Positions 1 through 8,772 of a stretch of DNA of 64,000 nt are shown piece after piece; positions within the stretch are counted from its first letter, which is position 1, and each line of letters starts with the position of its first letter. The DNA is from Bacillus sp. FJAT-28004 (GTDB taxonomy: Bacteria; Bacillota; Bacilli; Paenibacillales; Paenibacillaceae): assembly GCF_001280845.1 (NCBI RefSeq), contig NZ_LGHP01000003.1, forward strand, positions 404,526 to 468,525. Reading direction: 5' to 3'. The position numbers were made by a program, and so were the translations under genes. The notes under the pieces were generated by a model. That model was not told the origin of the DNA. It did not search any database and saw only the letters and a list, made by a program, of their open reading frames with translations.

Positions 1-356
1 CGTGGAGATCGGTTAAGGAGCTCCTCGATCGTATAGTCCTGCCCCTTTACGTTAACAATCGTGCCGCTGTTTATCGCACCCACTCCAGTAATGAGGGCAT
101 CAACAGGGCTGACTAGTGAGTCTTCATCTGCATGCACATCACGCAGCCCAGGTTTTAATCGCCTTGTAAAAAACTCGTTTAACGTTTTATATTGGGCTAG
201 AGGTTTTTCTGCTTCCTCTATCTTTATGCCGTATGTCGCAGCGAAACGGGCAATAAATCGACGGCTGGCAGCCGATTGCGCGAATCTTCCGGATATGCGG
301 GATATCCATTTGCGCGAGCTTAATTCTGTCATGGAACGAAGCAGCCATTTTATCAT
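1..356 (-). CDS. psd: Phosphatidylserine decarboxylase, N-terminal part (cut by window edge)
   Basis: Reading the minus strand from an ATG at 356 gives about 118 residues that continue past the left edge. The visible part has the layout of the bacterial Psd N-terminus: an amphipathic start, LNEFFTRRLKPG, then SPVDALITGVG and VKGQDYTIEELL, which match the SPVDG and VKGKDYSF blocks of Bacillus Psd. The enzyme makes phosphatidylethanolamine from phosphatidylserine at the membrane and self-cleaves to form a pyruvoyl group; that cleavage site would lie outside the window. An AGGAAAGG ribosome site lies about 15 bases before the ATG, a little far, so the exact start is less certain than the identity. 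Confidence 0.85.
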   Translation of the reverse strand, partial: MIKWLLRSMTELSSRKWISRISGRFAQSAASRRFIARFAATYGIKIEEAEKPLAQYKTLNEFFTRRLKPGLRDVHADEDSLVSPVDALITGVGAINSGTIVNVKGQDYTIEELLNRSP

Positions 357-591
357 ACGTGAACTGTCACGTCCTTTCCTGCAAGGAGGTATTCATCCTC
401 ACACCCACCACACAGTGTGACATATCCGGTTCTATTTTTCAATATGCAACTGCTTTCCTTTCCATGTTTGAACCCAAATGCCGATGGCTGCTGCCGTTAA
501 GATGCCAATTCGCCTTATTCTTATTCCAACAGTCAATGCGAGGTTTAAGAGCACAACAAATGACCGAACCTAACACATGAGGTGATGACGA

Positions 592-888
592 ATGATCATT
601 TTAATTGGTGCTGCATTAGCAGTTGGAGCAGTCCTCATTGGCTGGTTGAGTCGAATGAGTGTCACAGTAAGCCGTATTTTGGATGGGCTTGCGGTAGCGG
701 CCATATTTTTATTTTTTGTAACAGCAGCGGATGCCATTGCACAAACTCTCATTGATGATACGGTGTTTATGACGGAGGTGCATCGTGTGCTCGAAAATAT
801 GTTTTTTTTGACCAGCGGCGCCTATCTTGGCCCCTATGCGCTAGCGAGAATAGCGTTGCTGCCTGCTTCTATGTTTAGTCGGAAATGA
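592..888 (+). CDS. Small hydrophobic membrane protein, unknown function
   Basis: 98 residues preceded by a clear GAGGTGATGACGA ribosome site. The protein is mostly hydrophobic, with probable membrane segments at about residues 1-18, 28-50 and 68-90, and a short basic end (SRK). No catalytic motif is visible and I do not recognise the family. It stands divergent to psd and ahead of a HAD phosphatase that has its own promoter, so it is probably a single-gene unit. Confidence 0.65.
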   Translation: MIILIGAALAVGAVLIGWLSRMSVTVSRILDGLAVAAIFLFFVTAADAIAQTLIDDTVFMTEVHRVLENMFFLTSGAYLGPYALARIALLPASMFSRK

Positions 889-938
889 CGAACGAGCTTC
901 CGAGGTAGACGAAGCACGTCATTAAGACTCATCAAGTC

Positions 939-968
939 TTGCGATCATTTCCTGAATTCCGTTATGAT
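939..968 (+). promoter_or_regulatory. Sigma-A type promoter for the HAD hydrolase
   Basis: TTGCGA at 939-944 and TATGAT at 963-968 with an 18-base spacer, about 30 bases before the HAD start codon at 998. Match is 4/6 and 5/6 to the vegetative consensus. Confidence 0.5.
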
Positions 969-997
969 AAGAGCAGACTTTGAAGGAGGATAAAGCG

Positions 998-1675
998 ATG
1001 AGTGAACATAATTTGCGTAAGCCTGAAGCTGTCATTTTTGATATGGATGGAACATTGTTTGAAACGGATAAATTGCTAGTACCTGTTCATCACCGCGTTT
1101 TCGAGACGCTTAGGAAAGAAGGCCTCTATGAGCATGAGATGCCGCCAGTGGAGCGTCTGCTTAGTTGCTTAGGCATGCTGCTGGAAGATATTTGGCGGCA
1201 GGTAATGCCGGATAGCACAGAGGCAGCGCGGAAGCGTGCAGATGACTTGCTGCTACAATACGAGCTCGAAGGTTTGGAAAAAGGTGAAGGTCAGCTTTAC
1301 CCATTCGTAGAGGAAACGCTGCGTGAGCTGCATACGCGTGGGATCAAGCTGTTTGTGGCGAGCAATGGACTTGAGGAATATGTGAAGGGTGTCGCTGAGT
1401 TTAAAGGTATTGCACCTCTGTTTGATGGTTTATATAGTGCAGGAGAATATGAGACTTCAAGCAAAGTCGATTTAGTAGCACGCTTGCTTAAAGATCACAA
1501 TATTAAATCGGCATGGATGGTAGGAGACCGATCTTCCGATGTAGAAGCGGGAAAAGGTAACGGTCTCCAAACGATCGGGTGTGCGTATGCGACATATGGA
1601 CGTGCTTCCGAGATCGAGGGAGCAGATGTGCTGATTAGCGATTTCCGCGAGCTTCTTCCTTTGCTGGTACAATAA
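998..1675 (+). CDS. HAD-superfamily hydrolase (phosphoglycolate phosphatase-like)
   Basis: 225 residues. HAD motif I is FDMDGT at residues 14-19 (nucleophile Asp15, acid/base Asp17), motif II is the SNG at about residue 124, a Lys follows in the SSKVD segment, and motif IV is GDRSSD near residue 180. The helical cap between motifs I and II fits the Gph/pyrophosphatase PpaX type of small-molecule phosphatase; the substrate cannot be told. The ATG at 998 is chosen because GGAGGA lies 7 bases upstream; a TTG at 980 would put the ribosome site inside the gene. Confidence 0.85.
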   Translation: MSEHNLRKPEAVIFDMDGTLFETDKLLVPVHHRVFETLRKEGLYEHEMPPVERLLSCLGMLLEDIWRQVMPDSTEAARKRADDLLLQYELEGLEKGEGQLYPFVEETLRELHTRGIKLFVASNGLEEYVKGVAEFKGIAPLFDGLYSAGEYETSSKVDLVARLLKDHNIKSAWMVGDRSSDVEAGKGNGLQTIGCAYATYGRASEIEGADVLISDFRELLPLLVQ

Positions 1676-1710
1676 CGATCGGTTTTTCTGAGTTAAAGCT
1701 TATGTATAGC

Positions 1711-1762
1711 AAAAAAACACCTGTTAGGGGAGGCCTCTTGTAGGCGCAGTCCCTTGCAGGTG
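1711..1762 (-). terminator. Rho-independent terminator of the yhe operon
   Basis: On the minus strand a CACCTGCAAGGG arm pairs with CCCTAACAGGTG across a long loop and is followed by seven T. It lies about 45 bases beyond the stop of the last ATP-grasp gene. Confidence 0.7.
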
Positions 1763-1803
1763 TGAGCTTTGCTGCTATGATTTTCAAACGTTCGGCCATA
1801 TCA

Positions 1804-2946
1804 TTACTCCATATCCGCTGCGGTAACATGAACCTCTTTTCCGTTCCTTCGCTTCTTCTGGTTATAAAGCCAGAGTGCATATTCCAGAGGCCGAATAATC
1901 GCTTTGCGATAAACCTCCTTCTCTCCCGCCTGTGCAAATACTTCCCTAGCTGGCTTCGGATTAACCTCGAGCAGCCAAATACCGCCTTTTCGATCAATCG
2001 CCAAATCGAGAGCTAGTTCACAAAGTCTTCCACAATTTTGCTCTAAATAAGCGGCAATGCCGACCCCGATCTTCTCCGCTTCTTCCTTGACCTGCTTTGC
2101 TTTGCTCTCATCACGTAGCCATTCCTTTAGCAAGGCGCTCATTGTAGCTGCATGGCCGCCGCCATGTAAATTAGAAGTAATGCTGCCTGCTGCTCCGATT
2201 CTTCCTGCACATCCGGTGACTTCCCAATTGCCTTCTCTGTTTTTTTGAACCAGCATCCGATAATCATGCACACGTCCGCTAGCAAGCTTTATTTGAATGC
2301 CCTGCTGGGCAATATAGCGTTTGCCTTTCAAATTCCAAGGTTCCAAATAGCTGTTTAATTCTGCAGTCGAAATAAATTGCGGCCTTATAATGCGCCTGGA
2401 TTGGTCGCGGCCCTGAATGTGAAGCTGTCCGTCCTTGCCTTTCTCGATTCGCAAGATACCTCTGCCGCCGGTTCCATTGATGGGTTTGAGGTACACGCGA
2501 GTGTATTTCTTGATCATGTCGGTAATCTCTTGATTGTCGTTCACATACTTCGTGGCAGGCAGATAGCTCTTATAACGAGAATCTTTCGTTAATATGCTGT
2601 GGATCGTCCATTTGTTACGAAGTGGGCGATTAAGAAACGTAAGATGCCCATAGTGTTCGCGAAACTTCTTGAGCTGCTCAAAGCGGTAGGTTCGTTGAAT
2701 ACGGCAGCGATCATAAATCATATTTGGAAACGATGTCCATCTTCGTGACCACGTTTTTGTGTCAAGATTGTAGAACTGTGCATGAATTTTATTATCTTTA
2801 TAGTTGACGTCCTTTGGCGTAAACACAAAGACGCTTAGTCCCAGGTTTCGTCCAGCGGAAGTCATTTTCTGATAAATGGAACGTTCCTCCAGTAAGCCGG
2901 CTTCATTGAGGTATAGAGTCAGGATGCCTAGGACAGGCTGTTTCAT
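1804..2946 (-). CDS. YheC/YheD-family ATP-grasp protein (spore coat associated), paralogue 1
   Basis: 380 residues, the last gene of the minus-strand cluster. The N-terminal 100 residues are the YheC pre-ATP-grasp domain (VLGILTLYL, then FPNMIYDRC). The ATP-grasp fold follows, with the nucleotide-binding VYLKPINGTGGRGI at about residue 151, DYRMLVQKN at the centre, and the metal-binding end WLLEVNPKPAR near residue 335. Bacillus homologues are described as endospore coat-associated; by fold they should ligate an amino acid or peptide to a carboxylate using ATP, but the substrate is unknown. Start chosen at the ATG with AAAGGAG eight bases upstream. Its 5' end overlaps the acetyltransferase by 44 bases. 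Confidence 0.85.
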   Translation of the reverse strand: MKQPVLGILTLYLNEAGLLEERSIYQKMTSAGRNLGLSVFVFTPKDVNYKDNKIHAQFYNLDTKTWSRRWTSFPNMIYDRCRIQRTYRFEQLKKFREHYGHLTFLNRPLRNKWTIHSILTKDSRYKSYLPATKYVNDNQEITDMIKKYTRVYLKPINGTGGRGILRIEKGKDGQLHIQGRDQSRRIIRPQFISTAELNSYLEPWNLKGKRYIAQQGIQIKLASGRVHDYRMLVQKNREGNWEVTGCAGRIGAAGSITSNLHGGGHAATMSALLKEWLRDESKAKQVKEEAEKIGVGIAAYLEQNCGRLCELALDLAIDRKGGIWLLEVNPKPAREVFAQAGEKEVYRKAIIRPLEYALWLYNQKKRRNGKEVHVTAADME

Positions 2947-3400
2947 TTGTGGTTCTCCTTTCAAAGCGTAGCGTCGGTTTGCCTGTAGGACCTCTATGCA
3001 TGGATACCGCAGTCATTCCTAAACGAAAACATAATGCCATGCTTGCGGTGTTGTCCGTTGCCACATTGCAAGTGAGCTTGCCTAAACGCTGAATCATGGC
3101 TTTGACGAGTGAACTGCCAATCCCGAGGCTTCTAGCTTCGGGATGAACGACGACCATGCAAGCGGCTTCGCCTCCGTCTTCTGCAAAGCCAAAGCCGACG
3201 ACGCGGCTTCCCTGCTTGGCGACAACTGCGACCGCGCTGCATAGGCGGTTCACTCCTTCTTGTAATAATGAGGCATCGAGCTTTCTAAGCGCATGTATAG
3301 TCGATACTGCAAGTCGCTTATCCCCGAAGCGAATGGCAAAGCCGATGAGTCTTTTTTGTTCCGCTAACCATACTTCCGGTGTAAGCAACTCTAGTTCCAC
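2903..3400 (-). CDS. GNAT-family N-acetyltransferase inside the ATP-grasp operon
   Basis: 165 residues from a GTG start with AGGAGG eight bases upstream; that ribosome site is part of the preceding gene's last codons. The GNAT core is visible: a beta strand AACMVVVHPEARSLGIGSSLV carrying the acetyl-CoA loop pattern (R-S-L-G-I-G-S), followed by the cofactor helix and a final DNTASMALCFRLGM strand-helix. It is translationally coupled on both sides, so it very likely works with the ATP-grasp proteins, perhaps acetylating the same substrate; that is inference. Confidence 0.8.
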   Translation of the reverse strand: MELELLTPEVWLAEQKRLIGFAIRFGDKRLAVSTIHALRKLDASLLQEGVNRLCSAVAVVAKQGSRVVGFGFAEDGGEAACMVVVHPEARSLGIGSSLVKAMIQRLGKLTCNVATDNTASMALCFRLGMTAVSMHRGPTGKPTLRFERRTTNETACPRHPDSIPQ

Positions 3401-3401
3401 G

Positions 3402-4556
3402 CTACGCGCCTCCTGCTTTTTCTAATTTGGTTTTAGCTAAATAAGCTCCATAATGAAATACGCGCTCTAACGATTTTTGCCGAATATGAGGCTCATCGAA
3501 TTTCATAGGCTTTGAATTAGCTTCAAAGAACCACATGTTCCCAGTACTATCTACGCCAATATCCATCGACATTTCGCCAAGTAACTGCCCGGAGGCGCGT
3601 TCAATCTGCTTGGCTATTAGAACGGCCGCATTTTTTGCTTTTATTAGAAGTTTACGCGCCTGCTGCTGATTAAATGAATTAATGAGCAGCTTCTCAGGGT
3701 CTTCGATCATACCTCCGCGCGGAACATGTGTCGTAATGCTAGAAGCTCCGGCTATTCGAGCGCCTATTCCGGTAATATCCCATTGACCTCGCTGGTTTTT
3801 TTGAACAAGCGCGCGGAGGTCAAATCTTCGCTCGTTGAAGGAGGCGAGCTTGATGCCTTGCTGAGCGATATAGGCTTCGTTGCCGCTTTGTTTCTGAATA
3901 TGACTCCAAAGCTTATTAAGGCTAGAGCAATTGTAGGTAGTGCTTTTTTTGTTTTCTTGTATTTTTAGCCGATAAGGGAGCTGTTTCTCAGCATTGACCT
4001 TAATTGTCATAATGCCTTTTCCCGCTTTACCGCTCTCTGGCTTTAAATAGAGATAAGAATGCTTCCGCATCATGCGTTCAAGGCCCATCACCGATTCGAG
4101 CTTACGTGTTGTTGGAATAAAAGGTTTGGTCGATTTCGATAAACGAAGCCATTCAAATAAATCCCACTTGTTGAAGAAGGACGGGTTAAACAGCGTGACA
4201 CGCGGGTGCTTACGACAGGCATTAATCTTTTGCCTTACAGACGGTTGAATTTCATCCTCCCGCAACGGAATTCGATTATAAATAACGTCTGGAAACGGCA
4301 GCAATCGTTGCTGCCAACTGTCTTCAGCCTCATTTAAGACGTATCCTTTTAAACTGCTCCTTGTGAGCAGCAGGTTTTTTACGGTGAGGACATAGACGAT
4401 AAAACCCATGGATTGACCTGTTCTGATCAAATCGGCAAAGTTGCTTCGATTGCCGCGAAAAAGCTGAAGCTCATCTTCGATTGTCAAAATAGCCAGTACG
4501 GTTCTACCAGCACGCTGCCCTCTAAATTCTGGTTTATCGGGAAGTATGCTGTCCAT
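3402..4556 (-). CDS. YheC/YheD-family ATP-grasp protein, paralogue 2
   Basis: 384 residues, YheC-type length. The pre-ATP-grasp domain holds LLPFPDVIYNRIP, the nucleotide loop is YLYLKPESGKAGKGI, the central strand is DLRALVQKNQRGQW, and the end carries MWFFEANSKPMKFD with the metal-binding Glu and Asn. RBS GGGAGG before the ATG. The start codon overlaps the stop of the upstream gene (TGATGG), which indicates translational coupling. Same likely activity as its neighbours: an ATP-dependent carboxylate-amine ligase linked to the spore coat. Confidence 0.85.
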   Translation of the reverse strand: MDSILPDKPEFRGQRAGRTVLAILTIEDELQLFRGNRSNFADLIRTGQSMGFIVYVLTVKNLLLTRSSLKGYVLNEAEDSWQQRLLPFPDVIYNRIPLREDEIQPSVRQKINACRKHPRVTLFNPSFFNKWDLFEWLRLSKSTKPFIPTTRKLESVMGLERMMRKHSYLYLKPESGKAGKGIMTIKVNAEKQLPYRLKIQENKKSTTYNCSSLNKLWSHIQKQSGNEAYIAQQGIKLASFNERRFDLRALVQKNQRGQWDITGIGARIAGASSITTHVPRGGMIEDPEKLLINSFNQQQARKLLIKAKNAAVLIAKQIERASGQLLGEMSMDIGVDSTGNMWFFEANSKPMKFDEPHIRQKSLERVFHYGAYLAKTKLEKAGGA

Positions 4557-5935
4557 CAGCTATTACCTCCCTGATCTTGGAAGCGGCTGAGATACATGCA
4601 ATGATCTAAAATGTAAGAAAGCGAGGCTTTCCCCTCAGAGCGAAGAGCCGGATGCTTGAAGATAGATCGGCCGGGCTTGGCATTGGCTTCGAACATCCAT
4701 ACATCTCCATCCTTATCAATGCCGAGATCCAGACCCAGTTCACCAAGCCTATGAGGGTAGTTGCGTTCAATCGCTTCCGATAACTTGATCGCTGCTAGTT
4801 TCGCTTTTTCAAGAACGGCATCCGCTTGCGCACCGAACGTTTTGCCAAGTGCTTGCTCAGGCGTCATAAGTGAGCCGCCGTTTTTTACATGAGTCGTTAC
4901 ACTACCCCGACCTGCTTTTTTGGCTCCTATGCCCGCGGGAACCCATTCGTTATTGCCGTTCTTATGCATGTGGAAACGGAAATCGAGCGGACAGCTGTCG
5001 ATCTCAACTAAGCGAATACCCTGCTGAACGACATAGTGATTTAAGCTGCTGCCATGCTTTGCCTGAAGCAACCGCATTAGACTGCTGAATTGCTTAAATC
5101 GAAGCAGCACGTTTTGGCTGCCCTTGCGATAGCGTGCGAAATACCCGCGATTCGGGTGATAGGTCAGCCGATAGATGCCTGCTCCAAGGCTTCCAGCGGT
5201 AGGTTTGTAATAAAGAAACTGATGTTTCTCCAGCATTTCCTTAATTTTTTCCGCAGAAGGATCGGAGACCGATTCTGGCAAATGGGTTAGCGCTTCAGGG
5301 TCATTATCGAGAAGCTTGTAGACATCGGCCTTGTTGAAGAAGCTCCAATTGAAAAAAGGGATTTTGCGGCGCACGAAGCGTTCGCGCAGCGCATTAATGG
5401 AGGCGGATGTCTCCGCTTTGCGGCTAGGAAGGCGATTGTATATGACGTCCGGGAGTGGCACGATTTTACGATACCAGCCCCCCTGCGGGTTAAGGAAATA
5501 GCCATTGATTGTTTCTTGCTGCCAGTTGATGTCGCTTGGTGTAAAGCCGAATAGGTAAGCTTTATGTTCACCTGTCCGAATGACTTGCTTGATAAAACCG
5601 GTTCGCGCACCGAAAGGGTTACTTTCGGAATGTGTCGGATTGTCACTTAATATGCCGACCAGCGGTCCGAGTTGAACTTCATTTTCACCAGAATTAAGCA
5701 CTAAAATGTTGCCGGATTTCGGTACTCTAATCGATTGGCGGATGGCAGTTGACAAGTACAAATGATTGCCCGGCCGCTTCAATTGCTTGATTTCAGCTAC
5801 GATGACCTCATTTCCTAGCTTGAAGTGAACTGATTTTTTGCCGGAGAGCTTGAGCTGTTTTAACAGAGGGCTAGATAAATATACGATTTTATTCGATTGC
5901 TGTGAGAAATGTACGTTACAAGTTGTCAAACTCAT
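4556..5935 (-). CDS. YheC/YheD-family ATP-grasp protein (long YheD type), paralogue 3
   Basis: 459 residues. Unlike paralogues 1 and 2 it has an extra N-terminal domain of about 90 residues rich in beta strands (KLGNEVIVAEIKQL, ending in GENEVQLGPLVGIL), as in Bacillus YheD. Then come VPLPDVIYNRLPSRK, the ATP loop YYKPTAGSLGAGI at about residue 240, FRFHMHKNG and the metal site VWMFEANAKPGRS. AGGAGGTACATCG precedes the ATG, which overlaps the upstream stop codon (ATGA). Confidence 0.85.
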   Translation of the reverse strand: MSLTTCNVHFSQQSNKIVYLSSPLLKQLKLSGKKSVHFKLGNEVIVAEIKQLKRPGNHLYLSTAIRQSIRVPKSGNILVLNSGENEVQLGPLVGILSDNPTHSESNPFGARTGFIKQVIRTGEHKAYLFGFTPSDINWQQETINGYFLNPQGGWYRKIVPLPDVIYNRLPSRKAETSASINALRERFVRRKIPFFNWSFFNKADVYKLLDNDPEALTHLPESVSDPSAEKIKEMLEKHQFLYYKPTAGSLGAGIYRLTYHPNRGYFARYRKGSQNVLLRFKQFSSLMRLLQAKHGSSLNHYVVQQGIRLVEIDSCPLDFRFHMHKNGNNEWVPAGIGAKKAGRGSVTTHVKNGGSLMTPEQALGKTFGAQADAVLEKAKLAAIKLSEAIERNYPHRLGELGLDLGIDKDGDVWMFEANAKPGRSIFKHPALRSEGKASLSYILDHCMYLSRFQDQGGNS

Positions 5936-7155
5936 CGATGTACCTCCTGAACGTTGAAAGGCCGTATTTGGTTGTTGGAACTTGAATGATGACGACGGCC
6001 ATTTGCGAATTCATTGGCTACAAAGGACGGTGATAGTCGCCTAGACAGCATTCGTGCATATATAAGCGGTCTTTCAATGGAAAGCCGCTCGGCCTCATGG
6101 TCGCTAATGATTCGAAAGGAAGAGCGGCCAGGCTTCGAATTCGCTTCGAGCAGCCATATTCGGCCGCTCTGATCAATGCCATAATCTAACCCAAGCTCGG
6201 CAAGTCTGCCGAATTTGCTTTCCAGTCGTTCTGCCGTTTGCTTGCTTATTGTATGGATCATTTCTAGCAAACGTTCGGCTTTTGGCTCCCCAAATTTGGC
6301 TGAAAGCTGCATCACTGCCGGAGAGGCGCCGCCGCCGCCGTGTAGATTGGACGTTAAGGAGCCCGCTTGCCCTGTGCGAATAGCGACTCCCGAGATCGAC
6401 CATCTGCTCTTCTCATCCTTTTGGATGAGTACTCGTAAATCAAATGGTTTGTCGTCATGACCGCTAAGCTCTAAATATGGCTGTACCAAATAGGAGGTTC
6501 GTTTAATAAAGCGATCGATCCATTGCTCAAAAGCTAGATCCTCCTTAAAAGCGGCCGTAAAAGAGCGGTTATTACGGGTTCGACCCTTTACTTGCAGTGA
6601 TTGCTGGGACGCGCAGCGCTTCACATGTAGGATGCCTCTGCCTTGCATGCCAGAGGAGGGCTTCAGGATGATGCCTCCTCTGAATCGATCGGCTAGTTCA
6701 AGAGGCTGGTGTGAAGTTTGCAAAGAAAACGTGAGGGGCAAATAGCTGCTCAGCATATGGTCTTCTTTGAGCGCTTCATAAACATCAAGCTTTCCAGGCA
6801 GCTTTCCATTCAGCAGCTGGAAAGGTTTGGCTAGAGCAAGGTAACTGAGCATGCGGCGGCAGTTTATTCGCTGATTGGCTTCTGTGAAAAAACAGCGGTC
6901 ATAGATGATGTCCGGCAATGGAACGAGTTGTCTAACAAAGTGCTCGTGCTCCAATCGATAGCCAAAGAGTGACTCCGAATGCTGCTGAAAGCCATCCGCA
7001 GTGAATACATAGACGTCAATGCCAAACTTGCTGCCGGCAATGCAAAGCGCACGATAGAAGGATGGCTCTGGCAATACCGGCATAAATGCGCTATCCATGG
7101 CATTATGGTTAATTGAAGCAACGAGGATTCCAAGTTTGACCTTTTGAGTCTGCAT
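5932..7155 (-). CDS. YheC/YheD-family ATP-grasp protein, paralogue 4
   Basis: About 407 residues, YheC type with a longer C-terminal tail (after WLLEANSKPGRSSF another 60 residues, ending in a polar SSSNNQIRP stretch). Key blocks are LVPLPDIIYDRCF, the nucleotide loop ILKPSSGMQGRGI and LRVLIQKDEKSRW. Two ATGs are possible: 7167 directly overlaps the upstream TAA with no ribosome site, while 7155 has GGAGG five bases upstream, so 7155 is preferred. Confidence 0.83.
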   Translation of the reverse strand: MQTQKVKLGILVASINHNAMDSAFMPVLPEPSFYRALCIAGSKFGIDVYVFTADGFQQHSESLFGYRLEHEHFVRQLVPLPDIIYDRCFFTEANQRINCRRMLSYLALAKPFQLLNGKLPGKLDVYEALKEDHMLSSYLPLTFSLQTSHQPLELADRFRGGIILKPSSGMQGRGILHVKRCASQQSLQVKGRTRNNRSFTAAFKEDLAFEQWIDRFIKRTSYLVQPYLELSGHDDKPFDLRVLIQKDEKSRWSISGVAIRTGQAGSLTSNLHGGGGASPAVMQLSAKFGEPKAERLLEMIHTISKQTAERLESKFGRLAELGLDYGIDQSGRIWLLEANSKPGRSSFRIISDHEAERLSIERPLIYARMLSRRLSPSFVANEFANGRRHHSSSNNQIRPFNVQEVHR

Positions 7156-7166
7156 AGGAGCCTCCA

Positions 7167-8540
7167 TTAAATGCCCGCTAAAAAACGGGAATATTGAATC
7201 ATCATGCGGACGGATGGACGTATCTTATTGTCATTTAGTGGTGTGTTGTCGTTTTTGGATGGTTTTGAATTGACCTCCAGCAGCCATACACGACCTGCCG
7301 TATCCATTGCAAGATCGATGCCTAGCTCACCAAAATGTGCTGGAATTTGTGCATCTACGCCGCGTGCGATATTTAGCGCTGCCTGTTGGAGCCGCTGCGC
7401 TGCTTCTTGCCTGCTAACCCCTGCCTGCAGATTTGACTTTGCAACAGCTTCTCCAACCGTGCTGAGCGTGCCGCCGCGCGCTAAGTTTGAAACAAAATGA
7501 TGGTTTCCTGCCGTCCGGGCTACAATGGACGTAATCGCCCATTTGCCGCTTGCATTTTTTTGGACGAGTGCGCGAAAGTCGACTGGCCGCTTCTGGATTT
7601 CTATGAGCTGCAATCCCTGTTGAATTTGGTACCTCACGGTTTTCATCTTCGTGGATATCGTTGAGAAGAGCTTTACTAAGCTCGTAAACTGCTGCCTGCG
7701 AGTGCCTGCCGAAGTCGCGTACATCACTTGATAGTTGTTGGATTCCAGATGAGTGATACAAATGATTCCTTTGCCTAAGCTGCCGCGAACGGGCTTGAGA
7801 AAAACACTGCTATACCGTGAGCACATTGATTTCAGCATCGTATAGTTGCGCAGCGAGTGCGACTCAGGCAAATAACGAACCAAGCTTTCATCTTTCTTAA
7901 GCGCGTCGAAAACCTCGGTTTTATCCAAAAACTTTTCGTTGAAAACGGTCGTCTTATGGTGTAGTTTTACTTCTTTCATGAAATCTTGTACGCTGGGTCT
8001 GTTCTCCAATTTCCGTGAGGTTAAACGGTTATTGACGACGTCAGGAACAGGCATAGTGACCTTACGCCAGCCATCTGAATAGATCCAGCCATCAATGTTG
8101 TCAATACTTGTGCCGATATGATTAGGTGTGAAAAAATAAACGTACGCGCCTTGCGCAGTACAGGCTTCAACAAGCTCCCTGCAAAACATAGTAATGGATC
8201 CGAATGGTTTATCCGGCATATGCGGATAATCACGGCTTATGAGAACGCCGATTAAAGGTCCAAAAACGAGTGTGGCAGTGCCGGCTTTGTATTGCAGACG
8301 GATTGATGTGCCATTTGTTAATCCCATCTGTCTGGCTAAGCTTTGACTCATCCTCATTCCGTCGTACTTCGCGACAGGAATAACCTTTACATGCTGCCGA
8401 AAAGCACCGAACTTTACGAGGATGTGCTGGCCTTGAGGGATTTTCCACTGCTTTACTTGTGCTTCGCCAAGCATGAGCGTATCCTCCGGAAGCATGCCGG
8501 AGCTGATCACCTGTACGGCTACTTTCGATTTGAACATCAT
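7167..8540 (-). CDS. YheC/YheD-family ATP-grasp protein (long YheD type), paralogue 5, first gene of the operon
   Basis: 457 residues with the additional N-terminal YheD domain (VQVISSGMLPEDTLML to LVFGPLIGVLIS), then MPVPDVVNNRLTSRK, the nucleotide loop FLKPVRGSLGKGI, RALVQKNASGKW and WLLEVNSKPSKND at the metal site. The gene starts ATGATG; the second ATG has the better spacing to AAGGAG (7 bases), so translation may begin at 8537. It is the promoter-proximal gene; its leader contains a possible sigma-K promoter. Confidence 0.85.
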   Translation of the reverse strand: MMFKSKVAVQVISSGMLPEDTLMLGEAQVKQWKIPQGQHILVKFGAFRQHVKVIPVAKYDGMRMSQSLARQMGLTNGTSIRLQYKAGTATLVFGPLIGVLISRDYPHMPDKPFGSITMFCRELVEACTAQGAYVYFFTPNHIGTSIDNIDGWIYSDGWRKVTMPVPDVVNNRLTSRKLENRPSVQDFMKEVKLHHKTTVFNEKFLDKTEVFDALKKDESLVRYLPESHSLRNYTMLKSMCSRYSSVFLKPVRGSLGKGIICITHLESNNYQVMYATSAGTRRQQFTSLVKLFSTISTKMKTVRYQIQQGLQLIEIQKRPVDFRALVQKNASGKWAITSIVARTAGNHHFVSNLARGGTLSTVGEAVAKSNLQAGVSRQEAAQRLQQAALNIARGVDAQIPAHFGELGIDLAMDTAGRVWLLEVNSKPSKNDNTPLNDNKIRPSVRMMIQYSRFLAGI

Positions 8541-8610
8541 AAATCTCCTTCCAAGCAGGAGGATGACGATAAGAGGTTAGCGGCCTAAAGGTGTTTTACA
8601 CGAATTACTT

Positions 8611-8639
8611 CAGCATATGAGGACATCTATCCCTTTGTG
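8611..8639 (-). promoter_or_regulatory. Possible sigma-K promoter of the yhe operon
   Basis: On the minus strand CACA (8639-8636), a 16-base spacer, then CATATGCTG (8619-8611). The mother-cell sigma-K pattern is mACm, 16-17 bases, CATAnnnTA; the match lacks only the last base. It lies about 70 bases before the first ATP-grasp gene and fits a late coat function. Such short patterns arise by chance, so this is tentative. The rest of the 230-base gap to yheA shows nothing clear. Confidence 0.3.
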
Positions 8640-8772
8640 AATCAGAAACGAACTTGAAGCTTGTGTTGTTTTGCATGCTTTTCCATCAAGGGGTTGGTTC
8701 TTGTTCTAAATTAGGGGTATTATTGGACATATAGAATAACAAATGAGTGCTAGATGAATAGGAGAGAGACGA

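Noticed and set aside
61..420. 119-residue plus-strand frame at the left edge
   Set aside because: It lies antisense to psd, whose family motifs are clear, and has no ribosome site.
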